A stretch of 64,000 bases of DNA, taken from assembly GCA_008704415.1 (NCBI GenBank), contig VXIS01000016.1, positions 124,001 through 188,000 on the forward strand, read 5' to 3'. Position numbers and translations under genes: made by a program. Shown one piece after another: positions 10,575-21,729 of this stretch. Positions within the stretch are counted from its first letter, which is position 1. Every line of letters starts with the position of its first letter. The notes under the pieces were generated by a model, which was given only the letters and a program-made list of their open reading frames with translations, had not been told where the DNA came from and searched no databases. Source of the DNA: Sphaerosporella brunnea (Eukaryota; Ascomycota; Pezizomycetes; Pezizales; Pyronemataceae).

Positions 10575-12774
10575 ATGGTGAGCAATCTGCTTGCCCCTCT
10601 GTGAGTTTTACAGCTGACTGTTGTTCCTCCATAGTCTCTGAGCAACGCGAGAAAGGATGCCAAACGGGCGGAGGAGTATGCGAAGGAGGGCGATTATGGT
10701 ATGCACGTCATTGCTCATGGTTACTACCTCAACAGCCACTGATGTCTCGTCACCGCAGGCTCCATTTTCTCGGTCTCCGGGTACGACAAGCCTCGTGAAC
10801 TTTATCCCGAATGGCTATAGACTGATCGCACCGATAGACCCGTCGTCGTCGCCGAAAACATGATAGGCTGCGCCATGTACGAACTTGTAGGTTCTATCAG
10901 GACGGAACGGTGGTTGGCGCTTTTTGGCTTTCTGACCGCCGCGCGCAGGTTCGTGTCGGCCATGATGCACTAGTGGGTGAGGTTATTCGAATCGAAGCCG
11001 ACAAAGCGACCATTCAAGTGTACGAAGAAACTGGTCGAGCTCCCATCACGTCTCGTTGCAATCATGGCGCACTCGTTGACGGAATTGTGTAGCCGGTGTC
11101 ACCGTCGGAGACCCTGTCCTGCGAACCGGAAAGCCTCTGTCGGTGGAGCTCGGACCAGGCTTGATGGAGACCATCTACGACGGAATCCAACGACCTTTGA
11201 AGGCTATCGCCGAGATCTCAAACAGCATTTACATCCCCCGCGGCATTTCGACTCCAGCGTTGGATGTCAGCAGGTCGTGGGATTTCACTCCCGGCGCCCT
11301 GAAGGTCGGAGATCACATTACCGGAGGTGACATTTTCGGTAGTGTCTACGAAAACTCCTTGCTCAACGACCACAAGATCATGCTCCCCCCTCGAGTACGA
11401 GGTACCATCACCCACATCGCAGAGAAGGGTTCATACACGGTCAAGGACACGGTTCTTGAGGTCGAATTTGAGGGCAAGAAGCAGGAGGTCAGCATGATGC
11501 ACACATGGCCCGTCCGTGTACCTCGGCCGGTGGCGGAGAGGCTCACTGCGGACCACCCACTTCTGACTGGTCAGCGTGTTTTGGACGCCCTGTTCCCTTG
11601 CACCCAGGGTGGAACCACTTGTATTCCGGGTGCGTTCGGATGCGGCAAGACGGTGATTTCTCAAGCTTTGTCCAAGTTCTCCAACTCGGACACCATCATT
11701 TATGTCGGATGCGGTGAACGTGGAAACGAAATGGCCGAGGTATTGATGGACTTCCCTGAGCTGTCAATCGAGGTACAAGGCCGCAAAGAACCCATCATGA
11801 AGCGTACCACGCTAGTTGCCAACACTTCGAACATGCCTGTCGCCGCGCGTGAAGCCTCAATCTACACCGGTATCACTCTGGCCGAGTACTTCCGTGATCA
11901 AGGAAAGGATGTCGCCATGATGGCCGATTCGTCCTCTCGGTGGGCAGAGGCGTTGCGTGAGATTTCTGGTCGTCTTGGAGAAATGCCTGCAGATCAAGGT
12001 TTCCCAGCTTACCTCGGAGCCAAGTTGGCAAGCTTTTACGAGCGTGCGGGTAAGGTCAAGGCTCTTGGAAGCCCGGGCAGAACTGGAAGTGTTAGTATTG
12101 TCGGTGCCGTGTCACCCCCGGGTGGTGATTTCTCGGACCCTGTCACTTCGGCGACCCTCGGTATTGTGCAGGTCTTCTGGGGTCTGGACAAGAAGCTTGC
12201 TCAACGAAAGCACTTTCCCAGTGTCAACACTTCGATCAGTTACTCCAAGTATACTGGCGTTCTTGACAAGTACTACCAGCAGCACTACCCCGAGTTCCCG
12301 AGACTCAGGGACAGAATCAAGCAGATCTTGTCTGACAGCGAGGAGCTGGATCAAGTCGTGCAGTTGGTTGGAAAGTCGGCGCTGTCTGACCCCGACAAGA
12401 TCACGCTGGATGTAAGTGCCATGATCAAGGAGGACTTCCTCCAGCAAAACGGTTACTCCAAACACGACCAATACTGCCCAGTGTGGAAGACGCTTTGGAT
12501 GATGAAAAACATGGTCGGCTTCTACGACGAGGCACAAAAAGCTGTGCAGGCGGGGGCATCATGGGCAAAGATCAGAGAGGCCACGGCCGACATCCAGTAC
12601 CGGCTTCGTTCTATGAAGTTTGAGGTAACTCGCCACCATGGCTCGGAATGATTATGTTGACTGATGCGTTTGCTTTGTTAGATTCCAGACGAAGGCGAGC
12701 AGGCCATCACGGCTAAATACGAGAAACTGTGGAATGACATGATGGAGAGGTTCGCTAACCTTAGTGATGAGTGA
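10575..12774 (+). CDS. VMA1: V-type proton ATPase catalytic subunit A
   Basis: Catalytic V1-sector subunit that hydrolyses ATP to acidify vacuole and Golgi. Seven exons: 10575-10577, 10635-10698, 10759-10780, 10838-10886, 10949-11033, 11093-12624 and 12682-12774, giving 615 aa, the family length. Exon 1 is the initiator ATG alone, followed by a GTGAGC donor; the next residues are [11 protein letters not shown]. Exon 3 is 22 nt. Walker A (GAFGCGKT) begins near residue 254. [38 protein letters not shown] and [15 protein letters not shown] are diagnostic. Neither VGCGERGNE nor the P-loop is interrupted, so there is no intein at the sites used in yeast Vma1 and related proteins. The 11034 donor is weak (GTCGAG) but is required by the conserved [12 protein letters not shown]. 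Subunit G is encoded at 33.4-33.9 kb with the same ATG-only first exon. Confidence 0.95.
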
Positions 12775-13334
12775 AACGATTAGACGGACACGCAGATGTA
12801 ATTACTTTTCGCTGGAGATTGGCTTGCTTTTTCTTTTCTCGTTGTTGCTGTTTCTGTTACCTGTTACTTTTTTTTTTTTATCCCTTTGCATCCATAGCTT
12901 GCATGATTATGCTGTCAATGATACACCACAAGCCAATCGAGCTGCGTTTTTGGCAGGAATAGTCCGAATAGATACACCAAATACTTGTACTTAATCTACC
13001 AAGCTTGAAACTCATTCTAAATCGATAGCACCTACGGAAAAGTCGTATAGTTGGTATTGTACCTAGGGTAATAGCTGGAGATTAATACTGCTTGTTTTTG
13101 GGTTCGGGCCGGCGCAGGGCTGACGCCGGGAAGTTTGGTTGATGGCTCATGAACTGCTACTCTCTGGCAGCCGCTTACCAGTGGCTGGGGCGACGTAAAC
13201 CCAGTGGAGCATTCACTCCCACCCACCCACAGTAGATACAAGTTCCCCATTGTCTCGGGCACAATTCTCTATTCGAAACTGACATGCACATCTCAATATG
13301 GGAGGCTATCCTAATAATATCTACTAAGGCGCTT
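12775..13334. other. Convergent intergenic region VMA1/ARC40
   Basis: Two 3' ends face each other here. It contains T-rich stretches near 12830-12885 and no supported gene. Confidence 0.6.
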
Positions 13335-14642
13335 TTAAGCAACCGGGAAGATGACGATACGGCCGTCAACACTAAACGTCGGTGTCAGCATCGGTTCGGC
13401 TTGATGTGGGGACCAGTTTGGGAAATATACCCAGTGGAGCTGAACTTGGAAACATTGCCTGGCTCGCCCTGGTAAGGCCTGATGGTACTACGGCAGTGTT
13501 AGAGAAATGCGTGTGGAAGGTCAAGACACGGCACGACATACGAGATAGTGTTTTGGTGAATGGTCTTCAAGTTGGTATCATCAACGCTGGTAGTCCTTCC
13601 CTTCAAATCCATCTGTCTAAACATGTTCAAAGCACTGCTCTCGGCGCCCTCGCCAGAATCCTGCCTCTGAGCCGGGTCGTCGATGCTGTATGCCTGAGTC
13701 CAGCCACCGTTCATGTCACCCTGGAAGACGACTGGGTGACAATCGTGGCCAGCAGCGATGATCTGGTCCTCCCTGGCCCAGATCAGGCTGGTGAACGGCA
13801 GCATCTGCGTGGTGATGCTGACAACCGAAAGCGGGGGCTGCTCGGGTGCAGACGGGTAAACCACGGTGATTGAGGAGTCATGAGCGGCGTAAGCAAGTGC
13901 GTTTCCGGAGGGCGAAAACGCGACGGAGTGTACCCAGCCGCCAGAGCTGTTGCTGAACTCGCCACACACAGTGTTGAACGGCAAGCGCTCTCCCCACACG
14001 GTCGGCTCGGGGCGCTGGTCAACGCCCTTGATGAAAGCGGAAAACACGCGCGCATGGGCGTCGGCAGAGCCGGCGGCGAGAAGGACCGAGTTGGGGTGCC
14101 AGTTCAGCGAGAGGACGGTAGTGCGGAGAGGCTTCTTGAGGTGCTTCGACACCCACCAGTCATTCTCCTCTTCGAAGTAACACACGGCGATGACTCGGGC
14201 TCCAGAACCGACGGCGAATTTCGTCTCATCGGGCGACCAGCGAACATGGGTTGCCGCGCGGTTGATGCGGAGGAGAACGAGAGTGGGTTTCCAGCCTGTG
14301 GGAGACGGCTCCCAGACAAGGGCATTACGATCTGAAACCGTCAGCGAGCACCGAATGAACCGCTCCCGCCGTCCAAGGGTTAGGGACGACGAGAGGAGTT
14401 GAAGGGAGCTCCCGCGTACCCTGAGAGCAGGTGACAATCTTCCCGCTTTGGGGAGCGATGTCAACGCTGGTCACGGTCTTGTCGTGTCCAGCGAGCTCAT
14501 CCTGCAGAGCAAAGCCATTTCCAGAGCGAGCGTAAAGCTGGACGCGGGAGTCCCGCGCAACGGCAAGCAGGTTGCGATCAGCGCTGAACGAGTGGTCCGC
14601 GATGGGCTCGTGGAAAAGCAAGTTGACTTCGGGGACGGACAT
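13335..14642 (-). CDS. ARC40: Arp2/3 complex subunit ARPC1 (p40), WD40 protein
   Basis: Structural and regulatory subunit of the actin-nucleating Arp2/3 complex. Four exons on the minus strand: 14642-14420, 14331-13542, 13487-13431 and 13371-13335, giving 368 aa. It is a seven-bladed WD40 propeller throughout. Diagnostic ARPC1 segments are LLFHEPIADHSFSADRNLLA, DRNALVWEP, RINRAATHVRWSPDETKFAVGSG, LNWHPNSVLLAAGSADAHAR and GGWVHSVAFSPSGNALAY. The C-terminal exons encode TIRPYQGEPGNVSKFSSTG and VDGRIVIFPVA, joined by two phase-2 introns of 54 and 59 bp. It acts with Las17, encoded at the start of this window. Confidence 0.95.
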
Positions 14643-15045
14643 GATGATTGGTTTTGCGGTAGGAGCAGCACTCTACTATCGCGGGTGACGAAGGGGATGA
14701 ATGGGTTGGTTGGTGATGGTGTTGGAGGTTGTTGGAGGTTGTTGAAGGTTGTTGTTGAGTGTCGACACAGCGGTTTAAATAAGCTATGAAGCTCCGGGGT
14801 TCGACTCAGTGATCTTTCGTTCTGTTTTCCCGAGAGAAAATGAGCTCTGTATTTCCATGCCTCGCCTCACAAAGCACTCTCTATTGAAATGTGTAAGAAG
14901 AAAAAGTACAAAGTACAAAGTACATGTATGCATACAACAGCCCGAATCAAATGTGTACAAACGCCCGAGAAAAAAAACAAAAAAAAAAACATTTTTTGCC
15001 GATGCCCTTCTCCCTCCGGCGCCCCACACGTCGTAGAGCAGCTCT
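14643..15045. other. Intergenic region UTP11/ARC40
   Basis: About 400 bp with a GTT-rich tract upstream of ARC40 (14699-14758), which lies in its probable leader or promoter, and A-runs near 14967-14993 at the UTP11 3' side. No gene seen. Confidence 0.6.
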
Positions 15046-15804
15046 CTACCGTTTCCTGGCCATATTGAACTTCCCCAACTTCGCTGAACCGCCCTTCCCC
15101 ATCCTGGCCCTCTGCAGCTCCTTCTCACGTTCGAGCTTCTTCAGGTCCTCCTGTCTCTTCAGTCTCGCCTCCAGCTCCTCATACCGCCTCAGCCGTGCCT
15201 TCTGCATCTTCTTCCGCTCCGCCTGCTCTTGCCGTTTCCTCAACTTCTCATCATCCCCGCTCTGCACCTTCTTCTCCTCTCCGACCTCACCCTCAGCCAG
15301 TTGCTCTAATCTGGGGCGATTGAATCTCCTCCCCACCAACTCCGGATGCGTCCCAAAATGTTCCGCCGCATCGAATTTTCTCGCCTCCTCCACTTCGTTC
15401 ACGAAGACCGTGTGCTTCCCCTGGCTAGCGCCAACAAACGCCAGCCCCTTCTCCAGCTCTTCAATCTTCCGCCTCTCCATATCGCTCTGAACCCTTAAAT
15501 ACCCGGCATCCTGAGTCTTGAGCAGCTTAACCTGGTCCTGGTCCAGCTCGGTGTTCTTCCGCTCAGCAACGCGAACACCTCCGTCCCTAGTTCGGGACGA
15601 GACCATGCCGAATGCGAATTCATCGGGGTTGCGGTCTTTGGCGAGGCTGCGAAGGATGGAGAGTTTGGCTTTCTTGGCTTTGTGGTCGGCAGCTCGCAGG
15701 CGGTAGTCTTTGCGCTTCTCGAGGAGGCCCCATTTTTGGCGCTCGTAGGGCTGCGCGCGCTCTTTGTGGTTGCGGCGTTGGACGGCGTTGCGGAGTGCGG
15801 ACAT
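15046..15804 (-). CDS. UTP11: U3 snoRNP (SSU processome) protein Utp11
   Basis: Nucleolar factor for 18S rRNA maturation in the small-subunit processome. Single-exon gene of 252 aa, one of only two intronless protein-coding models in form here because all others are split. The N-terminus SALRNAVQRRNHKERAQPYE followed by RQKWGLLEKRKDYRLRA is the family signature. HTVFVNEVEEARKFDAAEHF and the G-T-H-P-E-L-V-G-R-R-F-N-R-P stretch are also typical. The C-terminal third is a highly charged coiled coil rich in Lys, Arg and Glu, ending KLGKFNMARKR. The start is the ATG at 15804, which matches the family; the frame extends upstream but without conserved sequence. It is divergent from the symporter gene, with 294 bp between start codons. 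Confidence 0.95.
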   Translation of the reverse strand: MSALRNAVQRRNHKERAQPYERQKWGLLEKRKDYRLRAADHKAKKAKLSILRSLAKDRNPDEFAFGMVSSRTRDGGVRVAERKNTELDQDQVKLLKTQDAGYLRVQSDMERRKIEELEKGLAFVGASQGKHTVFVNEVEEARKFDAAEHFGTHPELVGRRFNRPRLEQLAEGEVGEEKKVQSGDDEKLRKRQEQAERKKMQKARLRRYEELEARLKRQEDLKKLEREKELQRARMGKGGSAKLGKFNMARKR

Positions 15805-16098
15805 TGTGGTGAAGGTGAGGCAGTTGTGGTGGTGGTGATATCGGGTGAGAACGAACTTTTGTGAGATGGCAAGGGTGTTAGTACTAATATCGACATGCTT
15901 TGTTTGTCCAAGCGGCATCAAAGTTCACCGCACTAAGCGCCCCACTTGGTGTAGCTCCACCCCACAATATCGACATAAAAAACTTCACAGAGTTCCCTGC
16001 GCCACTCGCTTTCTCTTCACTCTTCCTGGGATACCTTTGTGTCTGTCTCTTCATCTGTTGGCTTTCGCTCTTCATTTTCCCTCCATCGCCTTCTCAAA

Positions 16099-18358
16099 AT
16101 GGGGTCATTATCTGGCGCAGTGTCCAATGTACTGATATACCTGACATATGGCGGGTTTCTGTAAGTCCTCCCCAGGTGACGTTTTCAGTTCAAGAACTCA
16201 TGTCTTTGGTAGGATCATGGGCTGTTGCATTGCTTGGATACATCGTTCCCAGTCCAAAGCCAACTTCTTGCACTCCAACCGCACACAGACCGGTTCGTCA
16301 GCATTAGCCATTGCGATCCACCCCCCGTATTGCCTTTATTTTAAAGACACGCTGACCCTATACGAGTTCTTAGCAATCCCCCTTGCACTCAACTTCATCG
16401 CTTCCGGTGAGTGCTAAAGAGGCAGCGGCAACACGATGCACACAAACAGTCTTCACAACAGGTCGGTTTGCCTGGTTCATGAGGTTGGTATAAATCTAGA
16501 TATTCGCGCTTCACGCGCTAGCCAAGGACTCACTACGGGCGCTTAGGATGAAGCGGATTGTATTTAGCCCACCTTCTTGCTACATGCAAGAGGAGACTGA
16601 TGAATCCGTGGAAATGCCTAAGCTGAGATTGTACCGTCTGCACCCGAACAAGTTAAGACTTGCGTGGGAAACGTGTTGCCGCTTCTGACTATAAATCCCC
16701 TAGGATTTGTGGTTTTTGTTGACATTGTTTCCATCTGGCAGCGATGGGCTGTTCCATCCTCTTTTCATACCCTGAGCTCGGCACTATTACAGGTGTCCAG
16801 GGCGCTGTCACTTATGCCGCCACTTCGGCCCTTCCACTGATGATTTTCCCGCTTCTGGCGCCCATAATCAGAAGGCGGCTACCTGATGGCTTCATCTTGA
16901 CCATGTGGGTTCGCGAGCACTTCGGCGCCGTGGCGGCCTTCTATCTCAGTTTCCTTTCGTAAGTTTGACGAGAACTGTACCTAGCAGTCAAATTAACAGC
17001 GGTTCAGGCTAGCGACGATGTTTCTGTACATGGTCGCTGAGCTTTCAGCTCTCATGCAGGTGATTGGACTCTTGACACCAGTCAACAGCCTAGCCGTCGC
17101 CATAGTTGAAGTGGTGGTAACATCGATCTACACGGGTATGTATATCAATTTCCGCCTCCGATTTTTTGGTCTTGCTGATAGGAATTTCAGCTTTGGGTGG
17201 TTTCCGCATATCGTTTATCACGGACAACATTCAAGGAGTAATGATTGCACTCTTGGTCATAATCTGTTCAATCGCTATGGGAACATCCGTAAAGATAGAC
17301 ACGTCCAAGATCGGCCCGTCAGGGCTGACACAGCCCACAGTATTGGGTTACCAGCTGATCTACATCCTCTTGGTGGGCATTGTATTCAGTGACATGTTTC
17401 TGTCGAACTTTTGGATGCGGGCGTTCGCCTCAAAGACAGATAAGGATCTGTGGATCGGCTGTAGCATAGCCTCGCTGTTTGTCTTTGTCGTGCTCCTGCT
17501 CGTGGGCTCCACAGGCTTCATCGCCGCGTGGGCCGGCGTTTGGGACCCGTCACAATACGGCGGCCTAGCATTCTTCCTGTTGCTGGACCAGCTGCCATCC
17601 TGGGTGATTGGCTTCGTTATAATCATGGTCATAGCCCTGAGTTGTGCCGGTACGTGCCTCCACCATTCCTCAATCAAATCATCCCCAAGCTCACTCCACG
17701 GCCGTAGTATTCGACAGTCTCCAATCCGCAATGGCATCCACAGCTTCCGCCGACATCTTCCGTGACAAACTGCCGCTGCTGTACATCCGCGCAATGGTAG
17801 CACTGGTCACAATCCCGGCCATCGTCCTCGCCGTCAAGAGCCCCAGCATCCTCAACATCTATCTGATCACCAACACCTTAGCGACCGCCGCACTACCCGC
17901 CATCCTCCTGGGCCTGAACCGCAGCTTCTACTTCCTCAACGGCTTCGATATCGTCTGTGCCGGCTTCGGTGGCATGCTGAGTGTGTTTATATTCGGAGTT
18001 GTGTACTATGGCGATGCACGCAAGGCCGCGGACCTACTGATTCTAACCACGGGACTGTATGCAAACGATTGGAGCGTTTTTGGTATTCCATTCCTCCCCC
18101 ACCTTCAAGTAAAAAAACGTAGCTGATAGTTTTTTCTTTTTTCTTTTAGGCGTGTATGTCGCTGCGCCAGTAGGCTCACTTATCTTCCTAGCCTTGGTTT
18201 GTGCCAGCAGACTGGCTATCACATGGATCTTTTGCAAGGCATCCAAGCGCCCATTCCTGGCGCTGGACAGGACTTGGATCGCACGCAGCCGCCAAACTGC
18301 TGAGCTAGTTCCCGTGGAACATGTGGAATACGAGTCGGAGCGCCCCAAGATGGTCTAG
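16099..18358 (+). CDS. Solute:sodium symporter family transporter, DUR3/urea-transporter-like
   Basis: Plasma-membrane secondary transporter of the SSS family. Eight exons: 16099-16160, 16213-16292, 16374-16406, 16742-16958, 17008-17135, 17191-17649, 17708-18082 and 18150-18358, giving 520 aa. The protein is mostly hydrophobic, with about a dozen membrane spans. The segments SNRTQTAIPLALNFIASAMG, ILFSYPELGTITGVQGAVTY and ALGGFRISFITDNIQGVM resemble the fungal DUR3-type branch. It is shorter than classical urea transporters (about 650-700 aa) because it has a shorter C-terminus. Every intron is needed to restore the frame, and the phases agree. Intron 3 (16407-16741, 335 bp) is much longer than the other six (49-81 bp). 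Substrate cannot be assigned from sequence; urea, polyamine or another small solute is possible. Confidence 0.82.
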
Positions 18359-18668
18359 CAATCTAGATGAATTCTTGAGTTTAATCTCATAGCTTAATTA
18401 AAACAGAGTGATGGCATGTGAATAGCGAGTGAAATTGCGTGATTGGCCCTGTGGGGATTTTCGGGTGATAGCCAGTGACTTCATGGACCATGAAGTTATC
18501 CCCACATCGACCGATTCAGGTTTCTATCAGGAATGCCCCAACTCAAAATGAAAGCACCAAATGTGTTCATCCTTTGACGACCCAACCCCCAAAAGAACCC
18601 CGTAAAAAAGCCAGGAAAAAATACAAAGCCAAAGCAACTTTTCCATTCTAATACGCCCCGATTCCAAA
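18359..18668. other. Convergent intergenic region with hairpin
   Basis: About 310 bp between the symporter and RRS1 3' ends. It holds the palindrome at 18451-18505; otherwise unremarkable. Confidence 0.6.
18451..18505. repeat. Nested inverted repeat / hairpin
   Basis: A perfect inner palindrome ACTTCATGG-A-CCATGAAGT (18478-18496) is enclosed by outer arms GTGGGGAT (18451-18458) and ATCCCCAC (18498-18505). The word CCATGAAGTTAT recurs at about 23869, and AGTGACTT is shared with the hairpin elements at 4.9, 23.5 and 61.7 kb. It could be a relic of a small element or a bidirectional 3'-end structure. Confidence 0.7.
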
Positions 18669-21032
18669 CTACATCCTCTCAACCGGCACCAGTCCCAGCA
18701 GCGACATCCCATTATTCAGCACGATGCGCGCGCTCTCGTACAGCGCCAACCTAGCGCACTTTACATCATCCTCCGACGAGAGGACGTGTAGGACATTGTA
18801 GCTGCTGCTAAGCAGATGCGTCATCTTGAACAGATACGTGACGACAGTCGTGGGCTCTAGGGTCTTGAGGGTCTGCTGAAGGACATCCGGGTATTGCGCC
18901 AGGCAGCGGACGAGGTTAGTAGCGTGCGGCTCGGTAAGCAGCGAGAGGTCCGCGTTCTCAATCTTCTCCATCGGCACGTCCGCCTTGCGGAGGATGCTGC
19001 AGACCCGGGTGTGGGCGTACTGCAGGTACGGGCCGGTGTCACCCTCGAAGGAGGTCATGCGGTCGATATCGAAGGTGTATCCGTTGATGCGCTTGCCGGA
19101 CATGTCCTGGACCATGACGCCGGAGCGGCCGACGGTGTCGGCGATGAACTCGGGTTCCTCAACTTGCGCGTACTTGTCTTCGTTCTTTTTCATGACCTCG
19201 TGCATGCGCTCCTTTGCTTCGGCCAGGATGTCGTCCAGGAACTTGACGGTTCCCTTACGCGTGCTCATGCCCTGTACCATGCCGAAGTTGATGTGCTGGC
19301 ACTTTCCGGCCCACTCGAAGCCGAGGAGCTCGAGGATCTTAAAGAGCTGCTGGAGATGCAGATCCTGCTGCGTGGCTACCACGTAGATCATCTTGTCGAA
19401 CTTGTACTTGTTGTAGCGCTCCATGGCCGCGCCGATGTCACGGGTGAGGTACAGAGAGGTGCCGTCCTTCTTTACCACGATGGCCTTACCCAGCTTCTTC
19501 GCTCCATGCTTGGTGAAGTCGACGATCATAGCACCCTCGGATTCCTCGGAGATGTTCTTCTCCTTCATCATCGCAGTTGCCTTGTCCATGGCTTCCTTGG
19601 ACACCTGGGACTCGCCCGAGTAGATGTCGTACTGGATGTTGAGGCGCGCGTAGGTGTCCTTGTACTTCTCGATACTGAGGTCACGGAAACGCTTCCATAG
19701 GGCAAGAGCCTCCTCGTCGCCATCCTCCATGCGGGCAAAGAAGGCACGAGCCTCGTCGTCAGTGGGTCCGTTGTATTTCTGCCACTGTCAGTGCACGACT
19801 CTACACACATGTAATGATAGTAGCAGTACCAGTTTAGCACCCTCGGGAAGGCCCAGCTTTTCCCTCTCCGCCTTCTTCTCCTCCTCGATGACAGCGTTGA
19901 TGTCAACGTAGACATCGAACAGGTGGCGAATAGGATCCTTGACCAGTTCCTCCTCGCTACCGAAGCGCGTGAATCCGACACCCAGGATACCAAACTGTTT
20001 TCCCCAGTCACCGAGATAGTTCATGCGAACGACATCCCAGCCGCAAGCCTCGTGCAGACTGGAGAGGAAACCACCAATTATCGTACTCCGGAGATGGCCG
20101 GCATGGAAAGGCTTTGCGATGTTGGGACTCGAGAACTCAACGATCACCCGCTTGCCCTTGCCCGAGTTGACGGGGCCGTAGTTCTGCTTCCGCTTAATGA
20201 TTGAGCTCAGCACCACCTGGTTAAGCACGCTGTTCTTGAAGTAGAAGCGCAAGAACGTGCCGTCCGCCTTGGGGCGCTCTAGGAAGGGGCTGTCGGGGAA
20301 CTGCAGTCGTCAGTCCAGTTTGCAACTGAGGGAGGGGAAGGCGGGAGCAACCTTCTCAACCCACTGCTTTCCCAGTTCGGTGGGATTGCCCTTAACACGC
20401 AGTCGGGGCACGGCGAGAATCAAATCACCTTTGTCGAGAGTCTGGGTCCATTCCAGTGCCGGGTAGACCAGCTTGATGTCGACACCTGTGATGGGAGCAA
20501 GGTGGTGGGCGATCACGCAGCGGAAAATATCAACGGGGTTCGAGGTGGGGTTCGAGTCCGGGAAGACGGGTACCTGGTCGTCGATGCTCAGGGCCTGGAG
20601 CTGCTCGTGCAGGGACTCTAGCGACGGAGGGACCGGAAGTTCTTTCGGAGTGTGCACTTCAGCGGCAGCGTCGGTGGTCGCCATGAGTGCGAAGCGAGGG
20701 TGAAGTTTGCCGTTTGCTAAATGAGCGGGAGGTGTGTTTGTAGCGAAGGATCGTCGCCGGGGCTGAGTGGCTGTGTTTTGTTGCTGTTGTTGTAGGGGGA
20801 GCGGTTGGTGGAACGAATAGTGTGGAGGGGTAGCGGCGGTGGCGGAGATGGCGGGGTAGGGGAAGAGCAGAGACGATGGGCATGTGTGATGACTACGCGA
20901 AGAAAGGGAAAGCCGAGCAAGACAAAAAGAAGAAGAGAACTCGCATGCCTTTCTTCTTGCAGTATGACTCTGCAGAATTGCTATCGAGAAAAGCAATTTC
21001 CGCGATGCTGTCAGAGCAGTGCTTCCACACAT
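18669..21032 (-). CDS. RRS1: Arginyl-tRNA synthetase, probably dual cytosolic/mitochondrial
   Basis: Charges tRNA-Arg. Exons on the minus strand: 20684-20352 (short form) or 21032-20352 (long form), then 20300-19830 and 19778-18669. The short form from ATG 20684 is 637 aa, matching cytosolic fungal ArgRS. The HIGH signature appears as [12 protein letters not shown], followed by [18 protein letters not shown]; the anticodon-binding half ends [22 protein letters not shown]. The reading frame stays open upstream for 116 codons to an in-frame ATG at 21032. That extension is Arg/Ser/Ala-rich and nearly free of acidic residues, and carries RRRSFATN, typical of a mitochondrial presequence. One gene making both enzymes from alternative starts is known for this family in yeasts; that it happens here is inferred. 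Coordinates span the long form. Confidence 0.9.
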
Positions 21033-21729
21033 CGGTCACGTCGCTGTGCGTCTGTCTGTCTGCAGGGCTGGGCTGTCTGTGGCTGCTTTCTTTTGAAGAA
21101 ATGCGGCTGGCAGAACTACGTCCACGTGACCCCACCAAGAAAAAACGATGTTGAAAGGGAACGCGGCGCACAGTTCTATCAAGTCGATAGCTAGTCCAGC
21201 TGCTTCCAATGCTGCTTCCATCGTGTTTGGCATGGAGTGTTGCCCGTGCATCCGTGTTTTTTAAGGGTGGTCAGTAATTCACACTCACTCCCGCTGATTA
21301 TATAATGAAAATTAAATGTCCAAATAGAGCAGTAATCCGGGCTTAGTTAAACGTACCCCGTCGCATCGACAACAGTACCCTCAACTTTCGAATTTTTGCA
21401 GGGACAACCAAAACTTTCTACAAATTCTCTCTCACCAACCTACAAAATTGAAGACTTGAGGCTGGTAAAGGCGCATGCTTGTTTGTTTGCTTACTGTGCA
21501 ATCATTTGAAAGCGTTGGCATATTTTCTGTTGGACTGGGCCATTATTGTTTTGGTGTGGTTGCAGCAGGTGTCCCTACGTTCTACGCTCGGAGAACCTAA
21601 CCCTCGTGAGCCCCCCCCCCGGGACTTTTGAACTTCGCGCCAAGAAGTTAAGAGTTTGTACGGCATAGCAGAATCCCCCAATATCCGAACGCCTCGATAA
21701 TGCACATATGCTGATTTGACATAATCAGA
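21033..21729. other. Intergenic region RRS1/RNT1
   Basis: About 700 bp with a C-run at about 21609-21619 and no gene recognised. The RRS1 long-form promoter should lie at its left end and the RNT1 3' flank at its right end. Confidence 0.55.

Noticed and set aside
11700..11745. Possible intein insertion in VMA1 as in budding yeasts
   Set aside because: The [14 protein letters not shown] motif is continuous in one exon; no intein is present.
16407..16741. Coding exon hidden inside the long symporter intron
   Set aside because: The flanking exons join perfectly (ASA-MGCS) in phase and no in-frame segment matches the family, so it is intron.
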